A stretch of 64,000 nt of DNA from Prochlorococcus sp. AG-442-B03 (GCA_003212395.1 QCPU01000002.1:1-64000); one strand, 5' to 3'; numbered from the stretch's first letter, positions 48,714-57,785 are shown. Numbers and translations are program-made. The notes: generated by a model not told the origin, from the sequence alone.

Positions 48714-51196
48714 GAAATATCAAGCAACATAGTAAGCAAAATAATTTAATTTCTAAAATTAAACAGTTTTTCTTCACAAATGGATGGGAGCCATTACCTT
48801 ACCAAGTCGAATCTTGGGAAGCATTTTTAAATGGAGAGAATGGAATAATACAGGTTCCTACAGGATGTGGCAAAACTTATGCTGCATTAATGGGACCCCT
48901 ATCAAAGATAGAAGATCCCAAAGATAAAAATAGTGTGAGTATATTATTAATAACTCCTTTAAAAGCACTTAGCAGAGATTTAAAAAATTCCATACAATTA
49001 GCAGCTTTACATTTTAATAAAGATATCACTGTTGAAATTAGGAATGGGGATACCACCTCTTATCAAAAGAAAAAGCAATTAGCTAAACCACCTAATATTC
49101 TTATCACGACTCCGGAGTCACTATCTCTTTTACTTTCTAGTAAAGAATCTAATAATCTATTTAAAGAGTTGTCATCAATAATTATTGATGAATGGCATGA
49201 ATTGATGGGTAGCAAAAGAGGTAACCAGTGCGAATTATCTTTAAGTTGGCTAAGAGGTAATATAAAAAATTTACAAATATGGGCAATGTCTGCAACTATA
49301 GGAAATATTGAACTAGCTGCAAGAGCAATAGTTGGTATGAGTGCTATTAAGCCCAAAATAATAAGTACAAATATTCAAAAAAAAATTGACATTATAAGTG
49401 TTTTACCAGAGGAGGAAACGACCTTTCCATGGAGTGGGCATCTTGGAATTAGGAGTCATTCTTCACTTTTAAAAATCCTAGATAAAAATAAAAGCACCTT
49501 ATTATTCACCAATACAAGAAACCAATCTGAAAGATGGTATCAATGTCTTAAATTTTTTGTCCCAGAAATGGAAGATAAAATCGCACTTCATCACGGCTCC
49601 CTAGATAAAGAAGATAGAAAAAGAGTTGAAGAAGGGGTTAAAGACGGATTAATAAAATGGGTAGTCTGCACCAGCTCGTTAGATTTAGGCGTTGACTTCC
49701 AACCTGTAGATCAAATAGTTCAAATTGGTAGTGCAAAGAATTTAGCTAGACTTATCCAAAGAGCGGGAAGAAGTGCTCATAGACCCGGCGGAAAATCAAA
49801 AATAATTTTTATGCCTACTAATTCTTTGGAGTTATTAGAGATTAGTGCTATGAGAAGAATAATAAAAAGTGGTATATCTGAGGAAATTAAACTTCCTGAA
49901 TTATCTTATGATGTGCTTCTTCAACATCTAATAAGTTTGGCATGCGGAAATGGCTTTGATCCGAAAATTGAGAAAGAAAGAATTAAAAATTGCTGGAGTT
50001 ATAGAAACTTAAAAGATCAAGATTGGAATTGGTGTCTTGACTTTTTAGAATATGGAGGAAAATGTCTTAAAGCATACCCAAAATATAAAAAGATAGTTAA
50101 AGAAGAATCACAAAATAAAAATGAAAACTTTAAATATTTTGTAAAAGATAAATCTTTAATAAGAATGCATAAGTTCAATATTGGGACAATTACAAGTGAC
50201 AAATTTGTGAATGTTAAATATATGAAAGGTAAATCCTTAGGAAATTTAGAGGAGAATTTTGCTTCAAAATTAAATCCTGGAGATACATTTTACTTTGCCG
50301 GCAAAATGCTTCAATTTGTAAGAATAAGAGATATGATTTTGTACGTTAAAAAATCCACAAAAAAAAGTTCTCTAATTCCTGCATGGGTTGGAGGTCAAAT
50401 GGCAATTTCTGATCTACTTTGTGAAAGTTTGAGAAAAGAAATAGATATATGCAACGAACTAGAAAATTATGATTACTTAAATCCTGAACTAAATTCATTA
50501 CGCCCAATATTGAATAAACAAAAGGTTCTTTCAAATATTCCAAAGAAAGATGAATTCCTTATAGAAATATATAAAACCAAGGATTTATCAAATCTTTTTG
50601 TTTTTACTCTTGATGGCAAATTTGTAAATGAAGGAATTGCATTTCTATGGGCCTTAAGATTGGCAAAACTAAAACAATCTACATTTAGTATTACTGCTAA
50701 TGATTTTGGATTCAGCTTAACTACCGCAGAAGATTATGATTTTTCCATAATAAGAAAAGAAGCTGATTACTTTTTCGACAACAAAAAATTAGAAGAAGAT
50801 CTAGAAAATGCAATTAATTTTTCAGAATTAACAAAACGTAGATTTAAAAATATTGCCCAAATAAGTGGACTTGTAAATCAAAATAATCCAACTAAAACAA
50901 AAACTTCTTCTCAACTTCAAATAAGTTCTAGTCTTTTCTACGATGTCTTTACTAAATATGAAGAAGGCCATCTTTTGATAAAACAATCGCATCAAGAAGT
51001 TAAAGAATATCAATTAGAAAATAAAAGAATATCTAGATCATTAGAAAGATTAAAAAATTTACAAATGCTGCTAAACGACATAGAAACTCCAACTCCTTTT
51101 GCTTTCCCTTTATTAGTTGAGAGACTTAAAAATACGTTAAGCAATGAACCGATAGAAAAAAGAGTAGAAAAACTTATAAAAAAATATAGTGATTAA
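48710..51196 (+). CDS. Ligase-associated DEXH helicase, Lhr-core type
   Basis: 828 residues. Walker A TGCGKT (51-56), DEWH box D160-H163, the SAT motif MSATIG and the QRAGRSAHRPGG motif VI. A winged-helix/Lhr domain follows. Lhr-type enzymes move 3'-to-5' on single-stranded DNA. It is the largest member of this four-gene repair set, translated by ATGA overlap with the ligase. Confidence 0.95.
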   Translation: MRNIKQHSKQNNLISKIKQFFFTNGWEPLPYQVESWEAFLNGENGIIQVPTGCGKTYAALMGPLSKIEDPKDKNSVSILLITPLKALSRDLKNSIQLAALHFNKDITVEIRNGDTTSYQKKKQLAKPPNILITTPESLSLLLSSKESNNLFKELSSIIIDEWHELMGSKRGNQCELSLSWLRGNIKNLQIWAMSATIGNIELAARAIVGMSAIKPKIISTNIQKKIDIISVLPEEETTFPWSGHLGIRSHSSLLKILDKNKSTLLFTNTRNQSERWYQCLKFFVPEMEDKIALHHGSLDKEDRKRVEEGVKDGLIKWVVCTSSLDLGVDFQPVDQIVQIGSAKNLARLIQRAGRSAHRPGGKSKIIFMPTNSLELLEISAMRRIIKSGISEEIKLPELSYDVLLQHLISLACGNGFDPKIEKERIKNCWSYRNLKDQDWNWCLDFLEYGGKCLKAYPKYKKIVKEESQNKNENFKYFVKDKSLIRMHKFNIGTITSDKFVNVKYMKGKSLGNLEENFASKLNPGDTFYFAGKMLQFVRIRDMILYVKKSTKKSSLIPAWVGGQMAISDLLCESLRKEIDICNELENYDYLNPELNSLRPILNKQKVLSNIPKKDEFLIEIYKTKDLSNLFVFTLDGKFVNEGIAFLWALRLAKLKQSTFSITANDFGFSLTTAEDYDFSIIRKEADYFFDNKKLEEDLENAINFSELTKRRFKNIAQISGLVNQNNPTKTKTSSQLQISSSLFYDVFTKYEEGHLLIKQSHQEVKEYQLENKRISRSLERLKNLQMLLNDIETPTPFAFPLLVERLKNTLSNEPIEKRVEKLIKKYSD

Positions 51197-51847
51197 ATGA
51201 AAAAAAGTTCTTTTAAATTTAGTTGGGAAGATACATTGTTAGAGATGCTTCCTTCAAGAGCATTATTTCTACCGAAAACAAAAGAGTTGTTAATATGCGA
51301 TATTCATCTTGGGAAAGCTGAGTATTTTCAGCAAAATGGTATACCTCTTACTAATAATTCAGATAAATATAATTTCGAAAGAATAAAAAAAATAGTAAAA
51401 AAATATAGTCCTAAAAAATTAATAATATTGGGAGATTTATTTCACAGTAAATATTCAATAGATAACGCTCTTAAAAAAAAAGTTGAAGATCTTCCTGAAC
51501 TACTAAAAACTGATGTTGAACTTGTCCTTGGAAATCACGATGTAGGTTGTGATATTAAAAATATAAAAATTTTTGATATTAAAAAAACTAAAAATATTAC
51601 TTTTAGCCATGAACCAGTTTATTTAGAAAACAATAATACCTTGAATATTTGTGGACATTATCATCCAAAAATCTATATAAAAAACAATAGAGATAAATTA
51701 TCTTTTAGGTGCTTTGCAATGGATAAGAATAAAAATACTTTATTTTTGCCTGCCTTTGGAGATTTAACAGGCGGATATCCCTGCAAAAAGTCATTTAAAA
51801 AATGGGCAATTGTTTCTGAAGAAGAAATTATCGAAATAAAATCTTAA
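51197..51847 (+). CDS. Ligase-associated metallophosphoesterase, PdeM type
   Basis: 216 residues. Metallophosphoesterase motifs are DIHLGKAEYF, LGDLFHS, LGNHD and CGHYHP, all metal ligands. It starts on the base after the helicase stop. In the known module it removes 3' or 2',3' blocking groups or similar DNA-end lesions so the ligase can seal; exact substrate is inferred. Confidence 0.93.
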   Translation: MKKSSFKFSWEDTLLEMLPSRALFLPKTKELLICDIHLGKAEYFQQNGIPLTNNSDKYNFERIKKIVKKYSPKKLIILGDLFHSKYSIDNALKKKVEDLPELLKTDVELVLGNHDVGCDIKNIKIFDIKKTKNITFSHEPVYLENNNTLNICGHYHPKIYIKNNRDKLSFRCFAMDKNKNTLFLPAFGDLTGGYPCKKSFKKWAIVSEEEIIEIKS

Positions 51848-52055
51848 AAAAAAATCCTATTGAAGTGACTTAAATTTTTTATTTTGATATACCAATTTAT
51901 ACTAAAAAGTCTCGTTTAGTTTTTTTATCAATTAATTTGAACCTATTAATCTATTTATTACAGGTAAAAATAGATAATTAAATATTTATTAAGCTAATGA
52001 CCCTTTCTTTAGCAGAAAATCCACGTTATAAAAAAAATAAACACTATTTATAGAA

Positions 52056-52358
52056 ATGAATAAATTAATAGCCTTGATTTTATTCCCATTTCTTGTGATC
52101 TCGTATGGGGCAAAAGCAAATGATAACTTTTCCGTTGAGATAGAGGCACTTACACTAGTGATGGAGCAATATAATGAAGACACTAAAACAAGTGTTGAAT
52201 TAGGCATAAAAGATAAAAAGCCAAGTTACATGGCTCTTAAACAAGACGAATGCAACGCTACTGTTGAAGTTACAGAGAAAACAGGATTAGAAGTTGTAAA
52301 TACTGAATATTTCGATGTAAATGTCTGTTTGAAAGAAATCTATAAAGTAATCAACTAA
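52056..52358 (+). CDS. Small secreted protein
   Basis: 100 residues. The signal peptide ends near GAKA (about residue 21). The mature part is acidic with two cysteines (CNATVEVT and VNVCLKE), which could pair. Function unknown; it lies 208 bases after the repair operon and immediately before the hairpin-rich gap. Confidence 0.6.
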   Translation: MNKLIALILFPFLVISYGAKANDNFSVEIEALTLVMEQYNEDTKTSVELGIKDKKPSYMALKQDECNATVEVTEKTGLEVVNTEYFDVNVCLKEIYKVIN

Positions 52359-52376
52359 ATAAGCAGTCAATAAAAA

Positions 52377-52382
52377 TATAAT
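52377..52382 (+). promoter_or_regulatory. Perfect -10 hexamer before candidate small RNA
   Basis: TATAAT at 52377-52382 is a consensus -10. It stands 19 bases ahead of the first of several hairpins, so transcription would start near 52389. No good -35 is visible, which is common in this group. AT-rich DNA makes chance matches likely. Confidence 0.4.
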
Positions 52383-52388
52383 AAAACA

Positions 52389-52542
52389 AAGAAATTAAAG
52401 AGGTCTTTTACTTAAAGAAGGAAAGACCTAGAGACCTAACAGAAAACTTTGGAACGGGTTCTGTATAACTAATAAATAACTACAAAAGAAATGTAGAGGT
52501 GTAATTAAAATTACAAAAACTTAAATTATTTTTTAAATAATT
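52389..52542 (+). ncRNA. Candidate small RNA made of serial hairpins
   Basis: Four perfect hairpins follow one another without a gene. AGGTCTTT/AAAGACCT (52401-52408 with 52422-52429), ACAGAA/TTCTGT (52439-52444 with 52459-52464), CTACA/TGTAG (52480-52484 with 52492-52496) and GTAATT/AATTAC (52501-52514). An AT-only hairpin, AATTATTT/AAATAATT (52524-52542), could end the transcript. The strand is inferred from the TATAAT box; the reverse is possible. It is not one of the cyanobacterial RNAs I can recognise, such as Yfr1, 6S, SRP or RNase P RNA. The 3' edge is set at the last hairpin. Confidence 0.4.
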
Positions 52543-52687
52543 ATTTCTTCTTTGATAATGTTTTTGATTCTTCCCTAGACATTAAAGCTTCAATTTGAGC
52601 AAGAACTTTTTGAAGTTCATCCGTTTTTGTAAGAGATGCTTCTGCTACTTCTCTTAATTTTTCTAACTGTTCTTTAGTTTTATCCAT
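52541..52687 (-). CDS. Small coiled-coil protein, 48 residues
   Basis: ATG 52687 to TAA 52541: one continuous amphipathic helix, KTKEQLEKLREVAEASLTK then ELQKVLAQIEALMSREE. It is highly charged and leucine-spaced like a coiled coil. The AT hairpin at its stop could be a terminator. Function unknown. Confidence 0.55.
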   Translation of the reverse strand: MDKTKEQLEKLREVAEASLTKTDELQKVLAQIEALMSREESKTLSKKK

Positions 52688-52697
52688 GATAAATAAA

Positions 52698-52853
52698 TTA
52701 GAAATTAACCACTTTTAAAAATGGTTTTAATACAGATTTTTCACTCCCACACAGATTCATATTCTCTCTTTTTTTTATAAAGTCAAATAAATTCCTCTTT
52801 ATTAAGGTTTTATGAGGACTTCCAATTAATTGATTATTTATTATTGAAAGCAT
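52698..52853 (-). CDS. Possible small protein, 51 residues
   Basis: An open frame of 51 codons, basic, MLSIINNQLIGSPHKTLIKR then a cysteine and KSVLKPFLKVV. It ends 10 bases before the coiled-coil gene on the same strand. No homology recognised; could be chance. Confidence 0.35.
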   Translation of the reverse strand: MLSIINNQLIGSPHKTLIKRNLFDFIKKRENMNLCGSEKSVLKPFLKVVNF

Positions 52854-52883
52854 AAGATTACCTGAAATAGAAATACTTTTAAA

Positions 52884-52973
52884 TTATGAAGTAAATACGG
52901 GCAATCCTATTGTTGCAGTTGTTATAAGAGCCCCTGCAAAAATCAAGAAAGGTAGAAAAGGGTAGTTTTTCAA
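52884..52973 (-). CDS. Possible tiny membrane protein, 29 residues
   Basis: From a TTG at 52973: LKNYPFLPFLIFAGALITTA then TIGLPVFTS, one membrane helix with proline-rich start, like the minute photosystem subunits. Non-ATG start and small size limit confidence. It lies in the region downstream of pstB. Confidence 0.35.
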   Translation of the reverse strand: MKNYPFLPFLIFAGALITTATIGLPVFTS

Positions 52974-53080
52974 AGATAAACTTACTAATTCGAAATAACT
53001 ATATAGGTATTTATACCTTTTGTCTACCCTTTATCCGTTTTAAAGCTTAAAATCTTTCTTTTATAAGTAAAAATTAAAAA

Positions 53081-53890
53081 TTAACCAAATTTACCAGATA
53101 TGTATTCTTGAGTAGTTTTTTCTTTTGGAGAGTTAAAAATTTTCTTTGTCGAATTAAATTCGGCAAGATAACCAACCTTTCCTCCATCACCATCTTCATA
53201 TTCAATAGCATTAAAAAATGCAGTCATATCACTAACTCTTAATGCCTGTTGCATATTATGGGTAACGATAATTATTGTGTAATTCTTCTTAAGTTCATGC
53301 ATCGTCTCTTCTATTTTTAAAGTAGATATAGGATCCAAAGCTGAACATGGCTCATCCATTAGAATTATTTCAGGCTCAATAGCAATAGTTCTAGCGATAC
53401 ATAATCTTTGTTGTTGTCCGCCAGATAAGGAGTAACCACTATCTTTTAATTTATCCTTACATTCGTCCCATAAAGCAGCCTTTCTTAGTGAACTTTCCAC
53501 TAATTCATCCATATCTCCCGTAAAGCCATTAATTCTTGCTCCAAATGCAATATTTTCGTAAATAGATTTAGGAAAAGGATTAGGTTGTTGAAAAACCATC
53601 CCAATTCTTCTTCTTACTTCAACTGGATCTACTCTTTTATCGTAAATATTAGTTCCATCAAAGAGGATAGTCCCTTTTAACGAACAATTAGGAATTAAAT
53701 CGTTCATCCTATTTAATGATCTAAGAACAGTTGATTTACCACAACCTGAAGGTCCAATCAGGGAGGTTATATTTCCTTTTTTAAAATTACAAAAAACATT
53801 TCTTACTGCTTCAAAAGTTCCATAGCTAATAGAGACATTCTCAAGAGATAAAATGATATTCTTTGGTGTTTTTTTATTAGTTTTAATCAT
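53081..53890 (-). CDS. pstB: Phosphate ABC transporter ATPase
   Basis: 269 residues. Walker A GPSGCGKS (46-53), signature [16 protein letters not shown], Walker [14 protein letters not shown]. The SLNRMNDL and [10 protein letters not shown] stretches are typical of PstB. It energises high-affinity phosphate uptake. It follows pstA with no gap: pstA stops at 53891. Confidence 0.98.
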   Translation of the reverse strand: MIKTNKKTPKNIILSLENVSISYGTFEAVRNVFCNFKKGNITSLIGPSGCGKSTVLRSLNRMNDLIPNCSLKGTILFDGTNIYDKRVDPVEVRRRIGMVFQQPNPFPKSIYENIAFGARINGFTGDMDELVESSLRKAALWDECKDKLKDSGYSLSGGQQQRLCIARTIAIEPEIILMDEPCSALDPISTLKIEETMHELKKNYTIIIVTHNMQQALRVSDMTAFFNAIEYEDGDGGKVGYLAEFNSTKKIFNSPKEKTTQEYISGKFG

Positions 53891-54784
53891 TTATACTCTC
53901 TTAGTTTTCTCAGTAAAAGCGGCTAATATCCTTGAAAATATATTTACTGATAGTATCGACAATACAAGAATAAACGAAGCTGCCCAGGCTAATTTATTCT
54001 GAGCGTCGTATGGTTCTAGAGCAAAGTTGTATATCAATACAGCCAAAGACCCCATCTCATAAAACAAGTCTCCAAAGCCTGTTATGTAGTAGTAAGAGAA
54101 TAAAGCCGTGAATATCAAAGGTGCGGTTTCACCTGCAGCTCTTGCGATTCCAAGTACAACGCCAGTAGCAATAGATCTAAAGGCAGAAGGCAAAGTAACT
54201 TTCAATATAGTTGTATACATACTTGCTCCAACACCAAGGGACGCATATCTTAATTCGTTAGGAACTAACTTTAAACCTTCGTCAGTGGTCTTAATAACAG
54301 TAGGCAACATCAATATAGAAAGAGCCATACCGCCTGCTAAACCGCTATACATACTTCCAAACAAAATTCTTGTTGAAACAATCAAGGCATAAATAAATAC
54401 TCCAGCAATAATTGAAGGGACTCCCGCAAGAACATTAACTCCAAATCTAATAAATCTTGAAAAAGCACCGCCTTTAGAATATTCCGCCAAATATATTCCA
54501 CCGCCAACACCTACTGGTATTGCAATAATTGAAGCAATGCTAGTAATTATTAATGTCCCTATTAATGCAGGATTAATACCTCCTGCATCTAAATCATCTC
54601 CAGGAGGATTTGGTTCTAAAGAAAATAATTCCGGTGTAATTTGAGATCCACCTTTGTAAAGGATATAAGTCACCAAAAAGATCAAAGGAAGTATTGCTAT
54701 CAATGCACAAATTACTGATAAAGAAGTAAAGAATTTATCTCCTATATTTCTTGATAATCTTTTCTGGTAATAGAGCGAATTCAT
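53891..54784 (-). CDS. pstA: Phosphate ABC transporter permease PstA
   Basis: 297 residues, six membrane segments. Conserved GVGGGIYLAEYS, the LAGVPSIIAG loop and the ABC-contact GIARAAGETAPL are visible. Middle gene of pstCAB, six bases after pstC. Confidence 0.97.
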   Translation of the reverse strand: MNSLYYQKRLSRNIGDKFFTSLSVICALIAILPLIFLVTYILYKGGSQITPELFSLEPNPPGDDLDAGGINPALIGTLIITSIASIIAIPVGVGGGIYLAEYSKGGAFSRFIRFGVNVLAGVPSIIAGVFIYALIVSTRILFGSMYSGLAGGMALSILMLPTVIKTTDEGLKLVPNELRYASLGVGASMYTTILKVTLPSAFRSIATGVVLGIARAAGETAPLIFTALFSYYYITGFGDLFYEMGSLAVLIYNFALEPYDAQNKLAWAASFILVLSILSVNIFSRILAAFTEKTKRV

Positions 54785-54790
54785 AATTAT

Positions 54791-55738
54791 CTAATATTTA
54801 AGACTAAATTTCTTAACTAGCCATTGAGCAAAGATATTGACCACTAGAGATAGGATCATCAGTACAAAAGCCGCATAAAATAGTGATGAAACCTGACTTC
54901 CATCAGCTTCACCGAACTGGTTTGCGAGCATGGAGGAAATGGTATATCCAGGGGATAATAGAGACCAACTAAATGCATTGGAATTACCAATAATCATGGT
55001 TACAGCCATTGTTTCTCCCATTGCCCTACCTAAAGCCAGTAGAACACCTGCCATAATTCCTGATAATGCTGCCGGCAAAATTACTGAAAATATTGTTTTC
55101 CACCTGCTTGCTCCAATTCCATAGGCTGCATTTCTTAACTTTTTAGGAACCTGGTTAAGAGAATCTCTAGCAATGGAAGTCACTATTGGTAAAAGCATTA
55201 CAACTAAAATCAATATCGCCAAAAGTGAATTCCTAGCTGTAGGTTCTGTACTGAATAACGGTATCCATCCAAAGAAATTATGTAAAAAGACAAAAAATGC
55301 TTTAAAAAAAGGCTCCATAACAAATATTGCCCAAAGTCCTAAAACAACTGATGGAATTGCTGCCAGTAATTCAACAAAAGAACCTATTATTTCTCTAAAA
55401 ACTTTCGGTACAAAGTCCTCAGTAATAAATATTGCAGTTCCAACTCCCAAAGGGATAGTTATTAATAACGAAAGAAATGAGGTTACTAATGTACCATATA
55501 TTGCGGTAAAAGCTCCGTATTCGTCCTTAACTGGGTTCCATTCAGAGGTTACAAGAAACTTCAAGCCATACCTTGAAAAGGATTCAAATGACTGAAAAAA
55601 GACTACTAAAATAATTCCTAAAAGTATTATTGCTACGAAACTAGACAAGACTAGGGCAGTATTCTTGAAGATAATATCTATATTTTTTTCGATACCGAAT
55701 CTTTTACGATTCTTGAAAAGAGTTAATTTCTCTTCCAT
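54791..55738 (-). CDS. pstC: Phosphate ABC transporter permease PstC
   Basis: 315 residues, six membrane segments. Landmarks are LLAAIPSVVLGLWAI and the EAA-type contact LALGRAMGETMAV. First gene of the operon; the phosphate-binding protein gene pstS is not in the window, so it must lie elsewhere. A Pho-box-like sequence lies about 35 bases upstream. Confidence 0.97.
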   Translation of the reverse strand: MEEKLTLFKNRKRFGIEKNIDIIFKNTALVLSSFVAIILLGIILVVFFQSFESFSRYGLKFLVTSEWNPVKDEYGAFTAIYGTLVTSFLSLLITIPLGVGTAIFITEDFVPKVFREIIGSFVELLAAIPSVVLGLWAIFVMEPFFKAFFVFLHNFFGWIPLFSTEPTARNSLLAILILVVMLLPIVTSIARDSLNQVPKKLRNAAYGIGASRWKTIFSVILPAALSGIMAGVLLALGRAMGETMAVTMIIGNSNAFSWSLLSPGYTISSMLANQFGEADGSQVSSLFYAAFVLMILSLVVNIFAQWLVKKFSLKY

Positions 55739-55772
55739 TAAAAAAAGAATATCTCTATAAATCTACTACTAA

Positions 55773-55802
55773 ATGCTGTAAAAGACTTTAAGAGGGGTTA
55801 AA
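55773..55802 (-). promoter_or_regulatory. Possible Pho box before pstC
   Basis: On the minus strand TTTAACCC (55802-55795) and, with an 11-base period, TTAAAGTC (55791-55784) resemble the cyanobacterial PhoB site PyTTAAPyPy in direct repeat; the third expected copy, TACAGCAT (55780-55773), is poor. Placement ahead of pstC fits phosphate control. Only one copy matches well. Confidence 0.35.
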
Positions 55803-55847
55803 GGTATATGAAAGTCATGATAATTTGACATGTAGTGAAAAATTTAT

Positions 55848-56006
55848 CTACCTATTTTTTTTAACGGCGTCTCTTGATTTCTCAAGGATATCACCTTCTA
55901 AAGTATTGACTTGAGAATCAGATGTAATTGTGTAATTAATTAATGCATCAGCAAAAGAATATTTAGCTAATAAAAATAAAAAAGATGCAAAAAATAAGCT
56001 TTTCAT
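55848..56006 (-). CDS. Small secreted peptide abutting the cytochrome gene
   Basis: 52 residues. Signal peptide MKSLFFASFLFLLAKYSFA (cleavage after A19), then a mature part of about 33 residues, TITSDSQVNTLEGDILEKSR and a basic end. The ATG follows the cytochrome stop without a gap (56007 to 56006). Export to the same compartment as the cytochrome is likely. No family known. Confidence 0.6.
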   Translation of the reverse strand: MKSLFFASFLFLLAKYSFADALINYTITSDSQVNTLEGDILEKSRDAVKKNR

Positions 56007-56360
56007 TTACTCCCAACCCTTTTCAGCATTTTGAATAATCCATTGTGCAAGAATCTTATCCTCCCCTTCCTTTAATTTATGTTTATAACCTTTCATAAAA
56101 CCAACCCCTTCATTAGCAATTTTTGCTATCGAAATCTCATCTGCTATTCCTCTTTTTTCAAGATCGGAAAGTTTTAATGACTTAGATCCTTTAAGAACAA
56201 CTGATCCACCTCTTACATGACAGCCTGCACAAACATTTCTAAAAATTGTTTCTCCATTTCTAATATCCGAAGCCATTAAATATCTATTTTGCAAAGAGGT
56301 TTGAAAAATAATTATTAACGTTATTACAGGAATTACAATTAGTAATTTAAATATTTTCAT
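56007..56360 (-). CDS. petJ: Cytochrome c6-like protein
   Basis: 117 residues. N-terminal signal/anchor (1-30). Heme attachment is C44-A-G-C47-H48; the likely axial methionine is M89 in GVGFMKGY. C-terminal helix AQWIIQNAEKGW is typical of c6. It carries electrons from cytochrome b6f to photosystem I or a related acceptor. Symbol petJ is by resemblance; a divergent c6-like paralogue is possible. Confidence 0.8.
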   Translation of the reverse strand: MKIFKLLIVIPVITLIIIFQTSLQNRYLMASDIRNGETIFRNVCAGCHVRGGSVVLKGSKSLKLSDLEKRGIADEISIAKIANEGVGFMKGYKHKLKEGEDKILAQWIIQNAEKGWE

Positions 56361-56414
56361 GTGATTTATTTCACCGACAATTAATTTAGCAATTAATTCT
56401 GAATCTAAATATAT

Positions 56415-57470
56415 CTATTTTAATAACTCTACTGCTACAACAAGATTTCCTAATAAACCGTTCAAAATATTTAGCTGTTCTTTACTACCAAATGCTATTA
56501 ATACTTGTCCTGGTTGAAGTAAAAAATCACCTCCTGGATTAGTTATTAACTTTTCATCTTCTTTTATTGCCAATATTTTTGCTCCACTCTTTTTACCTAT
56601 TCCAAGTTCTAAAAGAGTTATCTTTTCTGCAGTTTCAAAAAGACTAATATCATTACTTAATTCAAATTCTTCAATTTCACATTCACTTCCTGCTAAAAGA
56701 TCTAAAAAATCTATTGCTATTGGTCTTAAAGCCATTGACGCCATCGCTCTTCCTGCTGCAATATAGGGGCTTACAACTATACTTGCACCGGCTAATCTCA
56801 ACTTACTTGCGGCTTCTTCAGTTCCTGCCCTTGCAATTACTCTTATAGAACTTCTTATTCCTTTAGCGCTTAAAACGACATATAAATTAGCCGCATCATT
56901 AGGTAAGGTAACAACCAAACTTTTACATTTTTCTAACCCTGCAAGTTTTAAAGTCTCATCAAGAGTGGCGTCAGCGCAAAGAACTTCTAAACCATTTTCT
57001 TCAGCAATCTTTTTCCTATCTTCATCACTCTCAACTACAATAATCGGAATATTTTGCGTTTTTATTTGATTAGATATTTCCTGACCTACCCTCCCATATC
57101 CGCACAAAATTACATGATTTTCCATTTTTCTAAGAATTCTTTTAAAACGTAATTCGTTTACTCTTTGAAAATAGCCGGATTCGAACAATCTTACAGCTTT
57201 TTGAAAGGTAAATTGAATAAAGATCAATCCGCCAACGATTACCAAGACAGTTACAATCCTGCCTTCAGGACTTAAAGGTTGAACTTCTCCAAAACCAATA
57301 GTGGTTATTGTGATCAGAACCATCCATAAGCAATCACTCCATTCCCATCCCTCTGTTATTCGATAGCCAATTGCACCTAAAAAAAACAGAAAGAATAAAG
57401 AATAAATAAGGCCAAACCAAGGCCTTAAATAGTCTTTAATAAAATAGAACTCAAATAATCTAAGCTTCAT
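56415..57470 (-). CDS. Potassium channel with TrkA/RCK domain
   Basis: 351 residues. Two membrane segments enclose a selectivity filter TTIGFGE (56-62), a phenylalanine variant of the usual GYG. The cytoplasmic RCK domain begins ILCGYGRVGQEI with a GxGxxG nucleotide loop, followed by a TrkA-C domain ending LLQPGQVLIAFG. It gates potassium by ligand binding. It is 54 bases upstream of the cytochrome gene, same strand. Confidence 0.93.
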   Translation of the reverse strand: MKLRLFEFYFIKDYLRPWFGLIYSLFFLFFLGAIGYRITEGWEWSDCLWMVLITITTIGFGEVQPLSPEGRIVTVLVIVGGLIFIQFTFQKAVRLFESGYFQRVNELRFKRILRKMENHVILCGYGRVGQEISNQIKTQNIPIIVVESDEDRKKIAEENGLEVLCADATLDETLKLAGLEKCKSLVVTLPNDAANLYVVLSAKGIRSSIRVIARAGTEEAASKLRLAGASIVVSPYIAAGRAMASMALRPIAIDFLDLLAGSECEIEEFELSNDISLFETAEKITLLELGIGKKSGAKILAIKEDEKLITNPGGDFLLQPGQVLIAFGSKEQLNILNGLLGNLVVAVELLK

Positions 57471-57547
57471 ATCCCTTATTATCGTTAACTATTCAAAAAT
57501 TTCAAAAAAATTTTCTATTATGTTCCTAAAACTATTTATTTGTTTTA

Positions 57548-57634
57548 GTGAAATATGTATTAAGCAGAATAATAATATTTATTTTCCTAGCTGTTTGTAT
57601 TAAACAAATGATTACTGTATCAGGTCTTATTTAA
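57548..57634 (+). CDS. Possible tiny membrane peptide, 28 residues
   Basis: From a GTG: one hydrophobic helix (RIIIFIFLAVCI). It lies in a 183-base gap and has no ribosome site I can point to. Could be chance. Confidence 0.2.
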   Translation: MKYVLSRIIIFIFLAVCIKQMITVSGLI

Positions 57635-57653
57635 TGCTTCATTAAAAATTAAT

Positions 57654-57785
57654 TCAAGGTTTTACTTGTACTGATTCAATAAGAATATCAGAAGCTGCTT
57701 TTAACCAATCAGCGACTGTAAGACGAAGGTCAGGTTGAGAATATACTAGCGCTACGATTATTCCAATTAAGATTATCTTTACCAT
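57654..57785 (-). CDS. Tiny membrane-anchored protein, 43 residues
   Basis: ATG 57785: MVKIILIGIIVALVYSQPDL then RLTVADWLKAASDILIESVQ. One N-terminal helix and an amphipathic second half. No family recognised. Confidence 0.5.
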   Translation of the reverse strand: MVKIILIGIIVALVYSQPDLRLTVADWLKAASDILIESVQVKP

